Shown: one piece after another, positions 33,357 through 37,517 of the stretch
Layout: the number at the start of each line of letters is the position of its first letter
Numbering within the stretch: the stretch's first letter is position 1
Source: Promethearchaeia archaeon
Lineage (GTDB): Archaea; Asgardarchaeota; Lokiarchaeia; Sigyniarchaeales; SOKP01
Assembly (NCBI GenBank): GCA_029856085.1
Contig: JAHQWI010000098.1
Coordinates: 1-37,517 of the forward strand
Direction of reading: 5' to 3'
DNA length: 37,517 nt
Notes under the pieces: model-generated
What the model saw: the letters and a program-made list of their open reading frames with translations, nothing else
Database searches by the model: none
Told to the model about the DNA's origin: nothing
Made by a program: the position numbers and the translations under genes

Positions 33357-34802
33357 TTATTCGATATCTAAAATTTCTTTAATTAAATTCTTTTTTTCTT
33401 GTAAATCTGCTTGGCGTGAAATCATAATTCTCTGCGTCATAGGGCTTCCTGCACCGTGCATGGATTCCGTCCGATAGCTTACCGAAGCAACTCCCATCGT
33501 CAAATTTTCAATGAAACGCAGAACTTTATATCGATCATCAGGTCCAATTCCTTCACATGTGGAAAGATATTTGCTTATTAAGGGACCAATTTCCTCAGAC
33601 TTGAAATCTGATTCAGAAGGAAGTGTACAGATTAATCCCCCAGCGAGATCTTCAGCTAATCTCCCTATTTCATAGGGAAATCGAGTAACATTTTGTTTAC
33701 ATACATTTGCCAGTAACATATCCATTTCATAATTCCCAGCTTCTCTTTGAAAACCTAAAGAACTACATGCAATCCCACAGCTATACAGGGTTTCATTTAG
33801 ATGCACCATCTCAACAAGTTTATCTCGAATGTGAGAAGCTTTTTCAGTTCCGTTATATTCTGATATTAAAGCTGCCGCCCCGATAAGCACATCTCCAACT
33901 CCAACTTTACACCCGCCATATGATTGTCGATGAAAACCAGCAAATCTATTAACTAATTCTCCTGAAAATTCAATTTCACCCTTCATAAAGATTTGATCTT
34001 TTGGAACAAACACATTATCAAAGATTACAAATATCTCTTGACCTCCATATTTAAAGTTACCAATATCTAATTTTCCTTTTTCCATTTTTCTAGTATCGCA
34101 TGATTGCCTTCCATATACTAAAGTGATTCCTTTAGCATTAGTATCTATTCCGAAACTAACAGCGTATTCTTCTTCTCCAGGACGTATAGAAAGAGTAGGC
34201 ATAATAATGGCTCTATGAGAGTTTAAAAATCCAGTTTGATGAACTTTTGCGCCTCGAACGACAATACCATCATCGTTCTCTTCCACAATATGCAAATATG
34301 CATCTAGATCTGATTGTTGATTTGGTCTTTTACTTCGATCTCCTTTTGTATCTGTCATAGCTCCATCAACCATTAAATCTTGATTTTGTACTTCAATCCA
34401 ATAATTTTTGAATCGTTTATGATAATCTGTTCCATATTTTTCATCCATTTCATAGGTTACACTGTATAATGCGTTCCCAGTGTCAAAGCCAACACATCTC
34501 TGAAAACAACACGCAGTTTTTTGCCCAAGTAATCTTTGCATTTGTACTTTTCTGATTAAATCATCGATAGATTGATGGATATGAGTAAATCGATTTATTG
34601 TTTCACCTGTCAAATGGGAAGTTGCTGTCATGAGATCTTTATATTCATCTATTTGCGCCAATTCATAGATTTTCATTACAGTATTAATTGAAGGCTTAAT
34701 AATTGGGTGATTCCAGAACTCTTCCACCCTTTCGCCAAACATATACAAATTTACAGGTCTTTTAATACTTTCCAAATATTCTTCTGGTGTTTTTAATGGC
34801 AT
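33357..34802 (-). CDS. abfD: 4-hydroxybutyryl-CoA dehydratase / vinylacetyl-CoA isomerase
   Basis: 481 residues, HpaB/4-BUDH flavoprotein fold. The four [4Fe-4S] ligands that separate true 4-hydroxybutyryl-CoA dehydratase from HpaB hydroxylases are all present: Cys99 and Cys103 in TACCFQRC, and His291 and Cys298 in FHRQSYGGCKVG, the same spacing as the clostridial enzyme (99, 103, 292, 299). It converts 4-hydroxybutyryl-CoA to crotonyl-CoA by a ketyl-radical route with FAD and isomerises vinylacetyl-CoA. It serves aminobutyrate/succinate fermentation or the hydroxypropionate/dicarboxylate-hydroxybutyrate cycles. No CoA-transferase or partner enzyme is nearby. It starts at ATG 34802, 130 bp from the GIFT-like gene. 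Oxygen sensitivity implies an anaerobe. Confidence 0.93.
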   Translation of the reverse strand: MPLKTPEEYLESIKRPVNLYMFGERVEEFWNHPIIKPSINTVMKIYELAQIDEYKDLMTATSHLTGETINRFTHIHQSIDDLIRKVQMQRLLGQKTACCFQRCVGFDTGNALYSVTYEMDEKYGTDYHKRFKNYWIEVQNQDLMVDGAMTDTKGDRSKRPNQQSDLDAYLHIVEENDDGIVVRGAKVHQTGFLNSHRAIIMPTLSIRPGEEEYAVSFGIDTNAKGITLVYGRQSCDTRKMEKGKLDIGNFKYGGQEIFVIFDNVFVPKDQIFMKGEIEFSGELVNRFAGFHRQSYGGCKVGVGDVLIGAAALISEYNGTEKASHIRDKLVEMVHLNETLYSCGIACSSLGFQREAGNYEMDMLLANVCKQNVTRFPYEIGRLAEDLAGGLICTLPSESDFKSEEIGPLISKYLSTCEGIGPDDRYKVLRFIENLTMGVASVSYRTESMHGAGSPMTQRIMISRQADLQEKKNLIKEILDIE

Positions 34803-34932
34803 AATTATTATTTGTTCTAAATATATCTAGTTAGATTAAAAACTGATAATTTAGTATTATAAAAATCTAAGTTTTTAATATTTAATTATAATGAAGCATA
34901 ACTTAGTAGAGGAATCTTTAGTTATAAATGAA

Positions 34933-35868
34933 CTATTCTTCTTGTAGTGATTCTTCCTCATTGCTTTTTTTGAGGCTAGCAGTTTGAGAATATCCTTGAG
35001 ATTGTTCTTCTAAATAGCTTATTCTTTTTTCTAATATAGTCATTGTCTCTATAATATTATTCATTATTTTATTTGTCTCTCTAATTTCAAAGTGGAGATC
35101 CCCAAATTGATTCAGAATAAATGTCATAACCTTAGATTCCTTAACTGGTTCGATTAACCAATTGATTATATTTTGTAGAAATTTTTGATTGTCTAAAGAA
35201 TTTGAACCAATGTTTGAATCAGAGGTAAAAATATCAATGTCTCCAATCGCTATAACTTTGCCTTGTCCAAATTCAGAATATGCGGCGATAATTTGCTTTT
35301 CTTCTTCACCATCTTTTATCCATTGCTCAGTGGAACTATCAAATACTTCTGGCCAAGCATCTTCAGTTGATTGCAACAATAGTTTAGCATCTTTACTCAA
35401 GAAAAGTGAACATGATCCTCCTATTTTCATCTCCCTAATGTGTTTTGTTAATTGATGCTTTAAAAAATTTTGGATGTGTAAAATACTAGTGCAATTTTGA
35501 TTAGCCTTGTTTACTTCTTTAATAAGATTTTTTTCGAATTTAATACCAAATTTTCCAGAAATATCATTTATATTGGTTTTTTGAAGGTAGTCAGAGCCAT
35601 ATTCACTCAATAATAACAGTCCTCCTCCAGATCTGACATAATCCACAATAATTTTAACCTCTGGGGTTGAAAAGAAATCATCAATAGGATTTCCAATAAC
35701 TAAAAGATCCACACCTCTTACCATTTCTTTTGTAAGATGTTCACTTTCATTTTTTTTAATGTTTATATCTAATCTCCTTAATAGATTTGAAAATTCAGAG
35801 AATTCTTTGTCTTCAATATTCAACATTTCATTATGAGCGACATCAAATAAAATCGTTTTTTTCAGCAT
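34933..35868 (-). CDS. GIFT-like (IFT52-type / DUF4350-like) domain protein with C-terminal coiled coil
   Basis: Residues 1-230 resemble the GATase1-like GIFT fold found in IFT52 and in ABC-associated DUF4350 proteins: KTILFDVAHNEMLNI, VDLLVIGNPIDDFFSTPEV, IIVDYVRSGGGLLLLSEYGS and GQGKVIAIGDIDIFTSDS. No glutamine amidotransferase nucleophile Cys elbow is visible, so it is probably a binding fold. Residues 240-290 form a helix ending in a probable coiled coil (FEIRETNKIMNNIIETMTIL), and the tail is Ser/Glu rich. No signal peptide. It stands alone between abfD and purA. The family is moderately supported; the exact relation to IFT52 needs a profile search. Confidence 0.65.
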   Translation of the reverse strand: MLKKTILFDVAHNEMLNIEDKEFSEFSNLLRRLDINIKKNESEHLTKEMVRGVDLLVIGNPIDDFFSTPEVKIIVDYVRSGGGLLLLSEYGSDYLQKTNINDISGKFGIKFEKNLIKEVNKANQNCTSILHIQNFLKHQLTKHIREMKIGGSCSLFLSKDAKLLLQSTEDAWPEVFDSSTEQWIKDGEEEKQIIAAYSEFGQGKVIAIGDIDIFTSDSNIGSNSLDNQKFLQNIINWLIEPVKESKVMTFILNQFGDLHFEIRETNKIMNNIIETMTILEKRISYLEEQSQGYSQTASLKKSNEEESLQEE

Positions 35869-36017
35869 CTTTTCGGCGTCTTTAAAGAAATAATCTCTCT
35901 AAAGGGGGGGATTTGTTAATTATTAATAGTATATTAAAATAAGATTATGTCTCTAATGAAAATTCAAATATAAAAATCATTACATATCTGTTTCTCCATA
36001 CCAAAAATTTTTTAAAC

Positions 36018-36029
36018 TGTTTATAATAC
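36018..36029 (+). promoter_or_regulatory. Candidate TATA box of purA
   Basis: TGTTTATAATAC (36018-36029) lies about 65 bp before the purA ATG, in an AT-rich region with no other strong candidate. It would give a leader of about 35-40 nt. Confidence 0.3.
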
Positions 36030-36089
36030 TCTTTTTTGGATTAGATTAAGTGATACAATTATAAAAAAATGTCAAATGGAAAATGATTT

Positions 36090-37391
36090 ATGAGTGATAA
36101 TATCGCCGTAATCGGATTATCATGGGGCGACGAGGGAAAAGGTAAATTTGTTGATTATTTAGCGCAGAAAGCAGATATTGTTGTTAGATATAACGGTGGA
36201 AATAATGCGGGTCATACAATTGAGGCTAATGGAATTAAATATAAATTCAAGCTCATCCCCAGTGGAGCTCCATTAGAAAAGGAATGTGTTATAGCGAATG
36301 GTTGTGTTGTAGATCCAAAGGTATTACTCGAAGAAATAGATAATTTGAAAAAACTTGGTAAAAAAGTAAATCTAAAATTAAGTTCAACAGCACATGTAAT
36401 CTTCCCGTTCCATCGGATTTTAGACGGCTTAGAAGAAGAGTCAAAAGGTAAGTACAGTGCAGGTACAACTAAAAGAGGTATTGGTCCTACATATTCTGAT
36501 AAAGCTGCTCGTTGGGGTTTAAGGATTTTTGATTTAATAAATCCTGAAATATTAAAACCTAAATTAGAGAAACTATATCATGTTAAAAAGCATTTAATCC
36601 GAGTGTATGATCCAACCTGGGATGCTAACATAGATTCTATCTTTGAAGAATATAAGCGCTACGGTGAAGAATTAAAACCTTATGTGATTGATACTGCATA
36701 TTATTTAAATAAGGTACTTGATTCTGGGAAGAAAGTTGTTTTTGAAGCCGCCCAGGGTAATTTACTCGGTATCGACCATGGTTGTTACCCTTTTGGCACT
36801 TCATCAAATCCTAATGCTCTTGGAATTTCTGCTGGTACAGGAATTCCTCCAAAAAAGATTGGTAAAGTAATTGGAATCGTAAAAGCATATACGTCAAGAG
36901 TAGGTAACGGATTCTTCCCTACAGAATTGTTTAATGAAATAAGCAAGAAAATTAGGAAGCAGGGAAATGAGTATGGGACAGTTACAGGAAGACCTCGAAG
37001 AGTTGGGTGGATAGATCTTTTTAACATTAAATATGGGATAATGATTAATGGAATAGACAAAATTGTCATTACTCTTTTGGATGCATTAGAAGGAATAAAT
37101 CCAATAAAAATGTGTACTGCATATGAATTAGATGGAGAAGTTCTCGAAAGCTGGCCAATCCAACATGAAATAATTGAAAGATGTAAGCCAATTTATAGAA
37201 CTTTCGAAGGATGGGAAGAAATAACACGAGATAAGTGGCTAGAAATCGCTCTGAGAGGTTATAATTCCTTACCAGACACAATGAAAGTGTATATTCAAGC
37301 GATTAAAGATGAACTACAAACAGATATAGCTATGATTTCGATTGGTCCTGATAGAACTGAAACTATAGTTTTAGATGAAAATATCTTTTAA
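36090..37391 (+). CDS. purA: Adenylosuccinate synthetase
   Basis: 433 residues, full length. GTP P-loop GLSWGDEGKGKFVDYL (9-24), substrate loop YNGGNNAGHTIE (34-45), AGTTKRGIGPTYSDKAAR (IMP site), EAAQGNLLGIDHGCYPFGTS, and GTVTGRPRRVGWID in the C-terminal part are all standard PurA motifs. It joins IMP and aspartate using GTP in AMP synthesis. No other purine genes are near. It ends before a T-rich terminator. Confidence 0.96.
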   Translation: MSDNIAVIGLSWGDEGKGKFVDYLAQKADIVVRYNGGNNAGHTIEANGIKYKFKLIPSGAPLEKECVIANGCVVDPKVLLEEIDNLKKLGKKVNLKLSSTAHVIFPFHRILDGLEEESKGKYSAGTTKRGIGPTYSDKAARWGLRIFDLINPEILKPKLEKLYHVKKHLIRVYDPTWDANIDSIFEEYKRYGEELKPYVIDTAYYLNKVLDSGKKVVFEAAQGNLLGIDHGCYPFGTSSNPNALGISAGTGIPPKKIGKVIGIVKAYTSRVGNGFFPTELFNEISKKIRKQGNEYGTVTGRPRRVGWIDLFNIKYGIMINGIDKIVITLLDALEGINPIKMCTAYELDGEVLESWPIQHEIIERCKPIYRTFEGWEEITRDKWLEIALRGYNSLPDTMKVYIQAIKDELQTDIAMISIGPDRTETIVLDENIF

Positions 37392-37395
37392 GTAA

Positions 37396-37421
37396 TGATT
37401 TTTTATTTTTTTTATTTTTTT
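37396..37421 (+). terminator. T-rich terminator of purA
   Basis: GATTTTTTATTTTTTTTATT then TTTTTC begins 5 bp after the purA stop, a strong archaeal T-tract with no hairpin. It also lies between purA and the converging partial gene. Confidence 0.55.
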
Positions 37422-37436
37422 CTGATGAAAGAAGTA

Positions 37437-37517
37437 TTAAAAATTGGGATTTTCAATTTTTAATTCAAATTGCTTACCGCAATAAAAACAAAAAGCGATT
37501 CCTCTTGAGGTTAGAAG
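37437..37517 (-). CDS. C-terminus of a gene with a CFYCG motif, cut by right edge
   Basis: The minus strand reads 26 sense codons to TAA (37439-37437), ending SRGIAFCFYCGKQFELKIEN. CFYCG looks like the last knuckle of a zinc ribbon. The rest lies outside the window, so only the tail is supported. It converges on purA. Confidence 0.45.
   Translation of the reverse strand, partial: LLTSRGIAFCFYCGKQFELKIENPNF

Noticed and set aside
35869-36089. G-run (AAAGGGGGGGA, about 35898-35910) as a possible regulatory signal
   Set aside because: It is a single homopolymer run in an AT-rich gap, with no symmetric partner; it may only mark a sequencing or assembly weak spot.
1-37517. CRISPR arrays, complete insertion sequences, rRNA, tRNA
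   Set aside because: No regularly spaced direct repeats, transposase motifs, or tRNA/rRNA core sequences were recognised on reading both strands.

Overview
The window reads as a low-GC archaeal chromosome segment. Support comes from an Orc1/Cdc6-type replication ATPase, a XerA-type recombinase, a THEP1 NTPase, many A/T-rich zinc-ribbon proteins, an RNase P RNA behind a textbook BRE/TATA promoter, AGGTGG-type Shine-Dalgarno sites with several TTG/GTG starts, and a secreted repeat protein ending in an IPGYD-plus-membrane-anchor tail. That tail, a GIFT-like (IFT52-type) domain protein and 4-hydroxybutyryl-CoA dehydratase together suggest an Asgard archaeon of Lokiarchaeia type. That assignment is an inference; no marker gene proves it.

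Layout. 1-1.8 kb: the start of a NYN-domain nuclease gene (minus) with two GC-rich hairpins just upstream of its start codon, then a block (about 529-1733) with a small ORF and a 312-aa orphan whose base use differs from everything else and which looks imported. 1.9-4.5 kb: a glycerophosphodiesterase-like protein with a degraded active site, translationally coupled to a zinc-ribbon/SCP2-like protein, then a URO-D type corrinoid methyltransferase. 4.5-15.5 kb: a carbohydrate locus with a PHP protein, cytosolic GH3 beta-glucosidase, PfkB sugar kinase, aminoglycoside-phosphotransferase-like kinase, ketose 3-epimerase-like TIM barrel, Fe-ADH and Zn-ADH (coupled), all on minus, then a divergent plus-strand pair of a LamG protein with an unrecognised core and an SCP2-like protein. 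The likely logic is hydrolysis of a beta-glucoside inside the cell, oxidation/reduction and C3-epimerisation of the released sugar, and phosphorylation of a ketose. No transporter is present.

15.7-22 kb: DnaJ, a monoglyceride-lipase-like hydrolase that lacks its acid residue, THEP1 NTPase, a 44-aa zinc ribbon, a broken DUF6485 gene (frameshift plus amber codon), an 801-aa surface protein of PPC-like repeats, and RNase P RNA on minus. 22-28.4 kb: a GNAT protein, a K+-independent H+-pyrophosphatase, a TauE/SafE permease, and two tandem thioredoxin-reductase paralogues, one without the CxxC. 28.4-31 kb: XerA behind a dif-like palindrome, then Orc1/Cdc6, then a zinc-ribbon protein. 31-37.5 kb: a DUF362 Fe-S protein, a truncated TldD/PmbA remnant, 4-hydroxybutyryl-CoA dehydratase with all four cluster ligands, a GIFT-like protein, adenylosuccinate synthetase, and the tail of a zinc-ribbon gene cut by the right edge.

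Most genes have their own promoter-sized gaps (60-200 bp). Tight coupling is seen only for GDPD-like/SCP2-like, Zn-ADH/Fe-ADH and LamG/SCP2-like. No CRISPR array, tRNA, rRNA or complete insertion sequence was seen.
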